Shown here: positions 52,519 to 60,976 of the stretch, one piece after another | How the letters are laid out: each line of letters starts with the position of its first letter | Position numbering within the stretch: position 1 is the first letter of the stretch | Assembly: GCF_004514425.2 (NCBI RefSeq) | Contig: NZ_MYFN02000001.1 | Location: 124,001 to 188,000 of the forward strand | DNA: 64,000 bases | Source of the DNA: Shinella sumterensis | GTDB taxonomy: Bacteria > Pseudomonadota > Alphaproteobacteria > Rhizobiales > Rhizobiaceae | Reading direction: 5' to 3' | Notes under the pieces: generated by a model | Seen by the model: the letters and a program-made list of their open reading frames with translations, nothing else | The model's database searches: none | Told to the model about the DNA's origin: nothing | Made by a program: the position numbers and the translations under genes

Positions 52519-53479
52519 CGACGCCGCCCGCATCCGCTGGGCCGATCTGGCGCCGTTCATCGCCCTTGCGCTGATCGTGCTCTTCGGCGCGCTGGTGAAT
52601 TCCAATTTCGTCTCGTCGGCCAACCTGATCAACGTCATCACGCGCAGCGCGTTCATCGCCATCATTGCTGTCGGGGCGACCTTCGTGATCTCCTCGGGCG
52701 GGCTGGACCTGTCGGTCGGCTCCATGATGGCCTTCGTTACCGGCATCATGATCATGGTGATGAACCATCTTGCGCCGAATTTCGGCGCCTGGGCCATCCC
52801 GATGGGGGCTGGGGTCGCCCTGGTCGTCGGCTCGCTGTGCGGGCTCTTCAACGGCCTGATCGTGACGGTCGGGCGCATCGAGCCCTTCATCGTGACGCTC
52901 GGAACGATGGGCATCTTCCGCGCCTTCATCACCTTCATGACGGACGGCGGATCGCTGCCGATCGACCGCAGCCTGCGCGAGGCCTATCGCCCGGTCTATT
53001 TCGGCAGCCTGTTCGGCATTCCCTATCCGGTGCTGATCACCTTCGTCGTCGTGCTTGTCGGCGCCTTCCTGCTCTACAAGACGAAGTTCGGCCGGCGCCT
53101 CACGTCGGCGGGTTCGAATGTCGAGGTCGCGCGCTTCTCCGGCGTCAATGTCGCTGCCGTGCGCACCATGGCCTATGTCATCCAGGGCGTCTGCGTGGCC
53201 GTCGCCGCCATCTGCTACGTGCCGCGACTTGGCGCCGCCACCCCCACGACGGGCCAGCTCTGGGAATTGCAGGTCATCACCGCTGTCGTCATCGGCGGCA
53301 CGCTGCTGCGCGGCGGACGCGGACGTATCGGCGGCACCGTCGCCGGCGCGCTGATCCTCGAGGTCATCGCCAATGTCATGGTGCTCTCGGACATGGTCTC
53401 GGAATATCTCGTCGCCGCCGTGCAGGGCGCGATCATCATCATCGCCATGCTGGCGCACCGCTTTACCGCCAACCGCTGA
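52481..53479 (+). CDS. Sugar ABC transporter permease (RbsC-like)
   Basis: A 332-residue membrane protein with about ten helices. The GATFVISSGGLDLSVGSMMAF and TAVVIGGTLLRGGRGRIGGT blocks are typical of RbsC. The start at 52481 follows GGGAGG inside the end of the ATPase gene. It forms the membrane part of the second sugar-type importer. Confidence 0.9.
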   Translation: MTTAATITIPPADDAARIRWADLAPFIALALIVLFGALVNSNFVSSANLINVITRSAFIAIIAVGATFVISSGGLDLSVGSMMAFVTGIMIMVMNHLAPNFGAWAIPMGAGVALVVGSLCGLFNGLIVTVGRIEPFIVTLGTMGIFRAFITFMTDGGSLPIDRSLREAYRPVYFGSLFGIPYPVLITFVVVLVGAFLLYKTKFGRRLTSAGSNVEVARFSGVNVAAVRTMAYVIQGVCVAVAAICYVPRLGAATPTTGQLWELQVITAVVIGGTLLRGGRGRIGGTVAGALILEVIANVMVLSDMVSEYLVAAVQGAIIIIAMLAHRFTANR

Positions 53480-53526
53480 TATCGGCCCTCGGTCGAGACC
53501 GGCATTGACTTCAAAAGGAGGAGAAA

Positions 53527-54492
53527 ATGAAGTCTATCATGCAGAAAGCAGCACTCTTGCTGTCAACGGCCGCCCTGGCCATCGCCCTGCCGCTCGCCAG
53601 CGCCCAGGCGGAGGAGAAGGTGACGATCGCCGTGTCCATTCCGGCCGCAACGCACGGCTGGACGGGCGGCGTGGTCTACCACGCCGAGCAGGCCGAGAAG
53701 GAAATCGAGGCCGCGTTCCCGAATATCGACGTCGTCCTGTCCACGGCGTCCTCGGCGACCGCGCAGGTTTCCGCGCTGGAGGACCTTTCGGCGAGCCGCA
53801 AGCTCGATGCGCTTGTCATCCTGCCCTTCACGTCGGAGGAACTGACGGGGCCGGTCGAGCAGATCAAGCAGAAGGGCACCTTCATCTCGGTCGTCGACCG
53901 CGGCCTGACGGACCCGGCGGTGCAGGATCTCTATGTTGCCGGCGACAATATCGCCGTTGGCGCCAACACCGCGCACTGGCTCGTCGACAAGCTGGGCGGC
54001 GAAGGCCAGATCGTCGTGCTGCGCGGCATCCCGACGGTCATCGACGACGAGCGCATCAAGGGCTTCTCGGATGTCATCGCCAAGTCCAACATCAAGATCC
54101 TCGACATCCAGTATGCCAACTGGAACCAGGACGAAGCCTTCAAGCTGATGCAGGACTATCTGGCGAAATATCCGAAGATCGACGCCGTCTGGGCCAATGA
54201 CGACGACATGCTGCTCGGCGTGCTCGAGGCCGTCGACAATGCCGGCCGCAAGGACATCAAGTATGCGCTTGGCGGCAACGGCATGAAGCAGGTCATCGAG
54301 ATGGTGAAGGAGAAGAACGAGCGCACGCCGATCTCCACGCCCTATCCGCCGTCGATGATCAAGTCGGCCATCTACATGACGGCTGCCCAGTTTGCAGGCC
54401 AGGCGCCGGTGCGCGGCTCCTTCCTGCTTGGCGCGCCGCTCATCACCCCGGAAAATGCGGACCAGTTCTACTTCCCCGCATCCCCGTTCTGA
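53527..54492 (+). CDS. Sugar ABC transporter, periplasmic binding protein
   Basis: A 321-residue binding protein with a signal peptide (QKAALLLSTAALAIALPLASAQA). The mature chain begins EEKVTIAVSIPAATHGWTGGVVYHAEQAEKEIEAAFPNIDV, as in periplasmic_binding_4 proteins for sugars and related polyols. The ribosome site AAGGAGGAG is unusually strong, consistent with the high amounts needed of such proteins. It is followed by a tetraloop hairpin and then the DJ-1 gene. Confidence 0.9.
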   Translation: MKSIMQKAALLLSTAALAIALPLASAQAEEKVTIAVSIPAATHGWTGGVVYHAEQAEKEIEAAFPNIDVVLSTASSATAQVSALEDLSASRKLDALVILPFTSEELTGPVEQIKQKGTFISVVDRGLTDPAVQDLYVAGDNIAVGANTAHWLVDKLGGEGQIVVLRGIPTVIDDERIKGFSDVIAKSNIKILDIQYANWNQDEAFKLMQDYLAKYPKIDAVWANDDDMLLGVLEAVDNAGRKDIKYALGGNGMKQVIEMVKEKNERTPISTPYPPSMIKSAIYMTAAQFAGQAPVRGSFLLGAPLITPENADQFYFPASPF

Positions 54493-54501
54493 TCGCAGAC
54501 C

Positions 54502-54523
54502 GTGCCCGGCTTCGGCCGGGCAC
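54502..54523 (+). other. UUCG-type hairpin after the binding-protein gene
   Basis: Perfect 9-base arms GTGCCCGGC (54502-54510) and GCCGGGCAC (54515-54523) close a TTCG tetraloop between the binding protein and the DJ-1 gene. It is an extra-stable fold without a T-run. Confidence 0.65.
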
Positions 54524-54555
54524 ACCACGACAACCATGAGACAAGGAGACAAGAC

Positions 54556-55143
54556 ATGAGCGGCAAGAAAATCCTCATGCTGACCGGCGAATTCACCGAG
54601 GAATACGAAATCTACGTCTACCAGCAGGGGATGGAGGCTGTCGGCCACACGGTGCACGTCGTGTGCCCGGACAAGAAGGCCGGCGACCGCATCAAGACCT
54701 CGCTGCACGATTTCGAAGGCGACCAGACCTATACCGAAAAGCTCGGCCACTACGCCGACATCAACAAGACCTTTTCCGAAGTCCGCGTCGAGGAATATGA
54801 CGCCGTCTACGCCGCCGGTGGCCGCGGCCCGGAATATATCCGCACCGACAAGCGCGTGCAGGACATGGTGCGCCATTTCCACGAGACCGGAAAGCCGATC
54901 TTCACCATCTGCCACGGCGTGCAGATCCTGATGGCCGTGCCCGGCGTGCTGAAGGGCAGGAAGGTCGCCGGCCTCGGCGCCTGCGAGCCGGAAGTGACGG
55001 CCGTCGGCGGCATCTATATCGACGTGAAGCCCACCGAGGCCTATGTCGACGGCAACATGGTCTCTGCCAAGGGCTGGACGGGCCTCGCCGCCTTCATGCG
55101 CGAGTGCCTGAACGTGCTCGGCACGAAGATCACGCACAGCTGA
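54556..55143 (+). CDS. DJ-1/PfpI family protein
   Basis: A 195-residue protein of the DJ-1/PfpI superfamily. The nucleophilic cysteine is C119 in FTICHGVQIL, with E12 in TGEFTEEYE as the likely acid partner. Activities in the family include glutathione-independent glyoxalase and deglycase-type reactions. AAGGAGA precedes the start. It ends the importer transcript and is followed by a classic terminator, so it may detoxify a reactive carbonyl formed during use of the imported compound. Confidence 0.85.
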   Translation: MSGKKILMLTGEFTEEYEIYVYQQGMEAVGHTVHVVCPDKKAGDRIKTSLHDFEGDQTYTEKLGHYADINKTFSEVRVEEYDAVYAAGGRGPEYIRTDKRVQDMVRHFHETGKPIFTICHGVQILMAVPGVLKGRKVAGLGACEPEVTAVGGIYIDVKPTEAYVDGNMVSAKGWTGLAAFMRECLNVLGTKITHS

Positions 55144-55163
55144 TCGGCAGCGCTCCTGGCACG

Positions 55164-55188
55164 CCCCGGGTTAAACGCCCGGGGTTTT
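55164..55188 (+). terminator. Rho-independent terminator after the DJ-1 gene
   Basis: Arms CCCCGGG (55164-55170) and CCCGGGG (55178-55184) form a 7-base stem followed directly by TTTT. It is 20 bases past the stop codon. Confidence 0.8.
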
Positions 55189-55317
55189 GCCGTTCGCGGC
55201 CCAAGCTTCCGCAAGGAAATTCTATGGATTTGCAGGACTATAGGAGGGACTTTCTTATCTTCCGCAGCCTTCGCGCGCATCATCGCAAGCATTCCGATTT
55301 GCGAAGGAGATTGCGCG

Positions 55318-55944
55318 ATGCGCTCGATCGATATTCCGCTCGACACACTTATCCTGCCCGGCCTCAACGGTTCGCCCGAGGCCCACTGGCAGCGCCACTG
55401 GGTGCGTGACAATCCGCAAAGCCGTGTCGTCGAGCAATATGACTGGACCTGCCCGGAGCGGCAGAGTTGGCTCAGCCGCGTGGAAGAGGATATCGAGCGG
55501 GTGGGCCACGACGTCTGGCTGGTCGCCCACAGCCTCGGCTGCGTGCTGGCGGCGCATCTGGCACAAAGCCCCATCGCCTCGCGCATCCGCGGCGCGCTGC
55601 TCGTCGCGCCCTGCGACCTCGATACGACGGAAACGATGCATCCGTGTATCATCCGGTTCGGCGCGATGCCGACAGCGCGCCTGCCGTTTCCCTCGCTTGT
55701 CGTCGGCAGCCTGAACGATCCCTATATGCCGGTGGCGCGGCTCAAGAAGACGGCGGACAACTGGGGCAGCGATCTCATCGATATCGGCGAAGCCGGCCAC
55801 ATCAACATCGCGAGCGGCTTTGGCCGCTGGGCCGCGGGCTACGACTTCCTCGAACTTCTGAAGGAACGCGCGGCCTTCGCCGCAACGAAAGACGGCCGCC
55901 TGTTTTCGGCGGCCGTGTCGAATACGGGGCTGATGCTCAACTGA
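55318..55944 (+). CDS. Alpha/beta hydrolase, RBBP9/YdeN type
   Basis: A 208-residue hydrolase of the DUF1749/RBBP9 (YdeN) group. It opens TLILPGLNGSPEAHWQRHW, has the nucleophile S72 in VAHSLGC, an acid residue in GSLNDPYMP and the histidine in AGHINIASG. AAGGAGA precedes the start. Substrates of the group are mostly unknown; serine-esterase activity is expected. It is convergent with tauC, 3 bases between stops. Confidence 0.83.
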   Translation: MRSIDIPLDTLILPGLNGSPEAHWQRHWVRDNPQSRVVEQYDWTCPERQSWLSRVEEDIERVGHDVWLVAHSLGCVLAAHLAQSPIASRIRGALLVAPCDLDTTETMHPCIIRFGAMPTARLPFPSLVVGSLNDPYMPVARLKKTADNWGSDLIDIGEAGHINIASGFGRWAAGYDFLELLKERAAFAATKDGRLFSAAVSNTGLMLN

Positions 55945-55947
55945 GCA

Positions 55948-56787
55948 TCAGCGATGCGCCGCCCACGGCACAAGCCGGCGCTCGATCAGCCGCGCGAGAA
56001 ACTCCAGCAGGATCGCGATCAGGGCGATGACGACGATGCCGGCAATCACGATATCGGTGACGAGAAACTGCGCGGCCGACTGGATCATGAAGCCGATGCC
56101 GCTCGTCGCGGCGACGAGTTCCGCCGCAACCAGCGTCGTCCAGCCAGCCCCGAGCGCGATGCGCACGCCCGTCAGGATCGATGGCACGGCGCTTGGAAGG
56201 ACGACTTCGGCCAGCACCTGCCGCCGGGTGGCGCCAAGCGAGCGCGCCGCGTTGACGTGATCCTTCGAGACGGAGCGTACGCCGGCGGACGTCGAAAGAA
56301 TGATCGACGGCAGCATGGAGAGCGCAATCACCGTGATCTTCGACGCCTCGCCGATGCCGACCCAGATGATGATGAGCGGAAGATAGGCGAGCGGCGGCAG
56401 CGGGCGCAGGAATTCCACGATGGGATCGAGAATGCCGCGTCCGACGCGGCTCGTGCCGATGGCGATGCCGGCCGGAATGCCGATCAGGATCGACGCGATC
56501 AGCGCGCCGAAGATCCGGTAGAGGCTGGCGCCGACATGTTCGGCGAGCGTCGCATCGACGAAGCCCGTCACGACGAGATTGTAAAGGGCCACGACGACCT
56601 GCCGGGGGGAGGGCAGGAACACGGGCGATACGAGCGCATAGGAGGCTGCAACAGCCCACGCGCCGATGATTGCCGCGACCGTGACCGCGGAGATAAGGGC
56701 CACGGGAATGGGGCGGCCGGCGGCCTTCTCGTCGGTTGCGGTGTCGGCCGCGGGGGCGAGCGTTTCGATGTCGGTGGAGAATGTCAT
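55948..56787 (-). CDS. tauC: Taurine/sulfonate ABC transporter permease
   Basis: A 279-residue membrane protein with about six helices and the coupling loop VNAARSLGATRRQVLAEVVLPSAVPSILTG, as in TauC/SsuC. The N-terminal 35 residues are cytoplasmic. It overlaps the ATPase gene by 4 bases. Together with the two genes upstream it forms a taurine-type importer that supplies sulfur. Confidence 0.86.
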   Translation of the reverse strand: MTFSTDIETLAPAADTATDEKAAGRPIPVALISAVTVAAIIGAWAVAASYALVSPVFLPSPRQVVVALYNLVVTGFVDATLAEHVGASLYRIFGALIASILIGIPAGIAIGTSRVGRGILDPIVEFLRPLPPLAYLPLIIIWVGIGEASKITVIALSMLPSIILSTSAGVRSVSKDHVNAARSLGATRRQVLAEVVLPSAVPSILTGVRIALGAGWTTLVAAELVAATSGIGFMIQSAAQFLVTDIVIAGIVVIALIAILLEFLARLIERRLVPWAAHR

Positions 56788-57590
56788 GCCGCGAGCTCCT
56801 CGTCGTCACCGGAATGGATCAGGCCGGTCAGCCCGGCATGCATGCGCTTGAAGATCGGCGAGGCCTTCACGGCTGCCACGGAGGCGCCTGCGCGCACCTC
56901 GGCATTGAAGCCGGCCTCGATCTCGGCGGTGAGACGACCCGGATTGGGAGAGAGAACGACGACGCGCGTGCCGAGCAGCAGCGCCTCCTCGATGCTGTGC
57001 GTGATCAGAAGCGCACCCGCGCCGCTTTCCGCCTTGATGCGCAGCAGGAATTCCTGCATGCGCGTGCGGGTCAGGGCATCGAGGGCGCCGAGCGGTTCGT
57101 CCAGCAGCAGGAAGCGCGGTTCGGCCGCGAGCGCGCGCGCGATACCGACGCGCTGGCGCATGCCGCCCGACAGCTCCCAGATATTCCGGTCGCCGGCATC
57201 CGCGAGGCCGACACGATCGAGCAGCGCCTGTGCACGCGCGCGCCGCTCGCCGAGCGGCACACCCTTGAGCTTGAGAGGAAAGGCGACATTGTCGCGCGCA
57301 TCGAGCCAGGGATAGAGCGCATCGTCCTGGAAGACGACCGCGCGGTCCGCGCCGGGCCCGCGCACCGGCGCGCCATCCACGGTGATCGTGCCGGTGCTCG
57401 GTGCCAGGAAGCCGGCGGCGAGGTTGAGCAGGCTTGTCTTGCCGGAGCCCGAGCGGCCGATGACGGCCACGAGTTCATCGGAGGCGACCTGCAGGTTGAT
57501 GCCGTCGAGGACACGCTTTTCACCCGCGCCCTTGCGGCCCGGCTGCGGCGGATAACGAAGCGACACGTTGCGGAATGTCAGGATGCTCAT
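56784..57590 (-). CDS. tauB: Taurine/sulfonate ABC transporter ATP-binding protein
   Basis: The 268-residue ATPase has Walker A GRSGSGKTS, signature LSGGMRQRVGIARAL and Walker B FLLLDEPLGALDALTR, the usual TauB/SsuB form. GGAGG precedes the start. It follows tauA after 87 bases that contain a strong hairpin. Confidence 0.88.
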   Translation of the reverse strand: MSILTFRNVSLRYPPQPGRKGAGEKRVLDGINLQVASDELVAVIGRSGSGKTSLLNLAAGFLAPSTGTITVDGAPVRGPGADRAVVFQDDALYPWLDARDNVAFPLKLKGVPLGERRARAQALLDRVGLADAGDRNIWELSGGMRQRVGIARALAAEPRFLLLDEPLGALDALTRTRMQEFLLRIKAESGAGALLITHSIEEALLLGTRVVVLSPNPGRLTAEIEAGFNAEVRAGASVAAVKASPIFKRMHAGLTGLIHSGDDEELAA

Positions 57591-57619
57591 GAGACCTCCG
57601 GAAGGGAAAGGGTTCAGCC

Positions 57620-57655
57620 GATGGCCCGGCGGCGCTTTCGCGCGACCGGGCCATC
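57620..57655 (-). other. Hairpin after tauA
   Basis: Perfect 10-base arms GATGGCCCGG (57620-57629) and CCGGGCCATC (57646-57655) enclose a further 4-base GCGC/GCGC stem with a 4-base loop. It lies in the tauA-tauB gap. Confidence 0.62.
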
Positions 57656-57677
57656 TCCGCCGCAGGATCGTCGCGCG

Positions 57678-58682
57678 TCAGTTGACGAGCTTTGCCGCAT
57701 CCGTCACCCAGCGGGTGGAGACGTAGGGCGTGTAGTCGGAGAGTGCCGCCGGAATCTTGCCCTGTTCGAGCAGGAAGGCGGACGTATCCGAAACGGCCTT
57801 CACCGTGCCGCCGCCCAGAAGCGGTTCGCCGGCTTGCTCTTCGAGCGTCGGGAAGATGTACCCCTTGAGCAGGGCCGGCACCTCATCCTGCTTGGCGCCG
57901 GTGAGGCGGGCGATCTTTTCCGCTTCAGGCGACGTCGCGTTCCAGGCATCCGGGTTGGCGCGATAGGCCGCGGTCGCATCGCCCGTCACCTTGACGAAGG
58001 CCGTCACGACATCGGGATGTTCCTCGGCGAATTTCTTGCTGACGATCCAGGCGTCGAAAGTCGGCCCGCCCCATTCGGCGACATCCGCCGAGGTCGCGAG
58101 CACCTTGCCGCTCTTCTTCAGCTGGGCCAGCACCGGATCCCAGACATAGGCACCCTCGATGTCGCCACGCTCCCAGGCGGCTGCGATTTCCGGCGGGCGC
58201 AGATTGAGGATCTCGACCGACTTCGGATCGACATTCCAATGCTTGAGCGCGGTCAGGAGGCTGTAATGCGCGGTGGAAACGAAGGGCGTCGCGATCTTCT
58301 TGCCGACGAGGTCTTCCGGCTTTTCGACCGACTTGACGGCCAGCGCCTCGGCTTCGCTGATCAGCCCGACGACGAAGATCGCCTCGATGGGCAGTTCGCG
58401 GCTTGCCGCCGCCGCGAGCGGCGACGAACCGACATAGCCGATATCGAGCGAGCCGGAAGCGATCGCCGCGATGACATCGGCGCCGCCATCGAACTTCTGC
58501 CAGTTGATCTTGGCGCCCGTCGCCTTCTCGTACGTGCCGTCGGCCTGCGGAACGCGCGACGGCTCGACGATCGGCTGGTAGCCGATATTCAGCGTCACAT
58601 CGGCGGCGCGGGCGGTGCTGAACGACGCCGCCATTGCAACGGCGGCGGTGGCGGCCAGCAGGGTCCTGCGGGTAATGGTCAT
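57678..58682 (-). CDS. tauA: Taurine-binding periplasmic protein
   Basis: A 334-residue binding protein with a Tat-like twin-arginine stretch (TRRTLLAATAAVAMAASFSTARA). The mature part VTLNIGYQPIVEPSRVPQADGTYEKATGAKINWQKFDGGADVIAAIASGSLDIGYVGSSP closely follows the TauA pattern. GAGGAGAGG precedes the start. The substrate is taurine or a similar alkanesulfonate. No taurine dioxygenase (TauD) follows; instead hydrolase and SfnB-type genes are nearby, so desulfonation must be done by other genes. Confidence 0.88.
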   Translation of the reverse strand: MTITRRTLLAATAAVAMAASFSTARAADVTLNIGYQPIVEPSRVPQADGTYEKATGAKINWQKFDGGADVIAAIASGSLDIGYVGSSPLAAAASRELPIEAIFVVGLISEAEALAVKSVEKPEDLVGKKIATPFVSTAHYSLLTALKHWNVDPKSVEILNLRPPEIAAAWERGDIEGAYVWDPVLAQLKKSGKVLATSADVAEWGGPTFDAWIVSKKFAEEHPDVVTAFVKVTGDATAAYRANPDAWNATSPEAEKIARLTGAKQDEVPALLKGYIFPTLEEQAGEPLLGGGTVKAVSDTSAFLLEQGKIPAALSDYTPYVSTRWVTDAAKLVN

Positions 58683-59146
58683 GGTCCTCTCCTCAAATTG
58701 CCGTCGCCCTGTCTGCGGGCCGGTTATTCAAGGCTACATAATCAATAATTTTAGTAGAGAAATTTTCGCCTCAATCTTGGTGGCTGTCCGCGATTGGTTT
58801 TGCGTTTTGCACGCGCACCGCGAAAACCGGGTCGAGCGGCGCTATCGGCCGCGCAATGGCAGGCCGAGCGCCATATCGGCAAGGAGAAATCGCCCGAGAT
58901 GGTGCCGAATGGGCACGGATCGAACGAAAACGACCTAAGGGCTTGACAGAAGCAGCAATTTCCTTGCGGGCGATGCCGTAAATAAATTATACCGTTTTTA
59001 TATGTTTTTCGCACTTCGGTGCCTAGAATGGGCCAGAATCACCCGTCAAAGGGGAATCGGTCGATCTTCCCGAAGAAGACGAGGAAACGCGGCGTGCGCA
59101 AACGTGCGGCACGCGACGCATAGATGCTGATGGAAAGCAGGCAAGA
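58683..59146. other. Divergent promoter region, tauA and Rrf2
   Basis: This 464-base gap holds both promoters. Two A/T-rich patches stand out, about 58735-58765 near tauA and 58980-59010 further away; the second reads TATAAT on the minus strand. No coding region or clear palindrome longer than four bases was found. Confidence 0.45.
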
Positions 59147-59614
59147 ATGCTGACGAAAAAGGGAAAATACGGTCTGAAGGCCCTGGTGGACCTCGCACGG
59201 CTTCAACCGGGCGAAACGGCTTTCGTCAGCGAAATCGCCCTGCGCAACAATATCCCGAAGAAGTTCCTCGACACGATCCTTCTGGAACTGCGCAATGCCG
59301 GCATGCTGCGCTCCAAGAAGGGCCCGGGCGGCGGTTATTCGCTCTCCCATCCCGCGTCCGAAATCCGCATCGGCCACGCCATCCGCGTGCTCGACGGCCC
59401 GCTGGCGCCCATCCGCTGTGCCAGCCGCACGGCCTATGAGGCCTGCGAGGACTGTGCCGATCCGGAGACCTGTCAGGTCCGCCGCGCCATGACGGATGTG
59501 CGCGATGCCATCGCCTCGATCCTCGACACGATGACGCTGGAACAGTTCGTCGCCGTGCCGGGTGCTGCGGCAATCATCGAGGACGAAGACGGGCGCGAGC
59601 AACTGGTGGGCTGA
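59147..59614 (+). CDS. Rrf2-family transcriptional regulator with four cysteines
   Basis: The 155-residue protein has the Rrf2 winged helix (LTKKGKYGLKALVDLARL; SEIALRNNIPKKFLDTILLELRNAGML; KKGPGGGYSL). The effector region has C91, C100, C103 and C109, near the cluster-binding positions of IscR, so an Fe-S cofactor is likely though the spacing differs from IscR. A 20-base gap separates its stop from the convergent acyl-CoA-dehydrogenase-like gene. Its position between the taurine importer and the SfnB-type genes suggests control of sulfur acquisition. Confidence 0.86.
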   Translation: MLTKKGKYGLKALVDLARLQPGETAFVSEIALRNNIPKKFLDTILLELRNAGMLRSKKGPGGGYSLSHPASEIRIGHAIRVLDGPLAPIRCASRTAYEACEDCADPETCQVRRAMTDVRDAIASILDTMTLEQFVAVPGAAAIIEDEDGREQLVG

Positions 59615-59635
59615 TCGCGCCCGCCGGATCTGCGG

Positions 59636-60715
59636 CTAGCCGTCCCGCGCCCCGCCGCTCCTGTGCGCATCGATCGTGATCCGTCCGCTTTCGGCCAGCG
59701 CTTCCATCACCTGCGCGGTGAGGGGGATATCGGCCGGCGGCTCGCGGCCGGCTGATGCGGCGTCATGCGCTACCGCCTGCGCAGAAGCCAGCGCGGACGC
59801 GGATGCCTGGAACGCATTGATGCGATGTTGATCGGCAAGGCCGATCTGCGCCGCGTCGATCGCGCGCCCTGCATCCGCGATGATCGCTTCGGTAGCGGCA
59901 AGGCGGGCCGAGAACAGCCCGACCGCGAGAGGGTCCGCATCACCCGTATCCAGAAGCCGTTCCAGGACGCCCCGCGCGGCACCGAGCCGGCACGCCGCCT
60001 CCAGAAGCAGGCCGAGCGAGCGGGGAACGGCCACGGGCGCCGCATCTCCGGAGGCCTGAAGCAGGAAGTCCGGCTCCACCGCGACATCCTTCAACAGCAC
60101 ATTTTCGGCCGCCTGTGCGGCTCCCGGCGCAGGTTCGCAGGTATTCGCGACGAAATGCACGCCTTCGGCGCGAACGGGCAACAGGAGTTTCCCGGTCCGT
60201 CCGCCGGTCTGCACCGGCAGCAGCATCCAATCGGCGTGGCGAGCGCAGGGGGTGCAGAAGACCTCGCCACCAAAGCGCAAGGCAACCCCATTCGACTGGA
60301 TCGGCAGGGCTTCGCCCGACCGCGCGGCGCCGCGAGCCACACGCGCGCCGGCGAGCGCAGCGGCGAACACGGTCTTGCGCTGGCCCTCCGTTCCGTGGCT
60401 GCGCAGAGATTCAAGCCCGACGAAGTGGGCGGCCAGAATATCGGCGAGCGGGGCGGAGCGCACCGCAGCCTCGCAACAGATCGTCGCCAGCACCGTATTG
60501 GAAACATCGATGCCACCATTGTCGGTGGGCACGGATATGCCGAAGAGGCCGGAGCGCGAAAGCAGTTCCAGCCGCAGCTCGGCCGTGCCGGGCTCGCCCG
60601 TAGTACCGCCGAAGACACCCGCGAGCGTGCGGATGATCGTTAAGGCCTCGTCCTCCGTACCGATAACGGCGGCAGTGCGCGAGGGATGGTCGAGCGTCGA
60701 CGAAATCGTACCCAT
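59636..60715 (-). CDS. Acyl-CoA-dehydrogenase-like flavoprotein
   Basis: A 359-residue protein with the acyl-CoA dehydrogenase N-terminal helix pattern (LLSRSGLFGISVPTDNGGIDVSNTVLATICCEAAVRSAPLADILAAHFVG), a central beta-type region and a helical C-terminal part (LGLLLEAACRLGAARGVLERLLD). It lacks the usual catalytic glutamate motif and the strongly conserved signatures of fatty-acid enzymes. Relatives act as flavin-dependent monooxygenases on sulfones and thiophenes (DszC/SfnB type) or are uncharacterised. It is the last gene of the minus-strand group with the aldehyde dehydrogenase and SfnB-type gene, which supports a sulfur-acquisition role. Confidence 0.7.
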   Translation of the reverse strand: MGTISSTLDHPSRTAAVIGTEDEALTIIRTLAGVFGGTTGEPGTAELRLELLSRSGLFGISVPTDNGGIDVSNTVLATICCEAAVRSAPLADILAAHFVGLESLRSHGTEGQRKTVFAAALAGARVARGAARSGEALPIQSNGVALRFGGEVFCTPCARHADWMLLPVQTGGRTGKLLLPVRAEGVHFVANTCEPAPGAAQAAENVLLKDVAVEPDFLLQASGDAAPVAVPRSLGLLLEAACRLGAARGVLERLLDTGDADPLAVGLFSARLAATEAIIADAGRAIDAAQIGLADQHRINAFQASASALASAQAVAHDAASAGREPPADIPLTAQVMEALAESGRITIDAHRSGGARDG

Positions 60716-60779
60716 GTCGTCTGCTCCTTGCCGAAGGTGGTTTCAGGTCGCACAGGCTCAAGCGGGTAAAAAATCACAT

Positions 60780-60798
60780 TCTATAGATACTGTATAGA
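60780..60798. promoter_or_regulatory. Inverted repeat before the acyl-CoA-dehydrogenase-like gene
   Basis: TCTATA (60780-60785) and TATAGA (60793-60798) flank 7 bases, and the word TATAGAT also repeats directly with a 10-base period. It lies 65-83 bases upstream of the gene's start. It may bind a regulator such as the nearby Rrf2 protein; that is a guess. Confidence 0.4.
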
Positions 60799-60976
60799 TT
60801 CTTTTCGATGGTTTTCAGCGCCAATCCGATGCCGGCGGCGCCGGGTCATCATGCCGGCCTCCATCGTGCAACCAGCATTTTACCGGTCTCATACACAGGG
60901 AACGCCGACATCATTACGGATGCCGGTTCCGCAATCGGGAAGAAAACGGGGCAGGGCGCTTGCTGTTCCCGTCCCG

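Noticed and set aside
50659-52938. 759-codon minus-strand frame over the second Rbs-type importer
   Set aside because: It is opposite the GntR, ATPase and permease genes, which have full motif sets. It shows no domain of its own.
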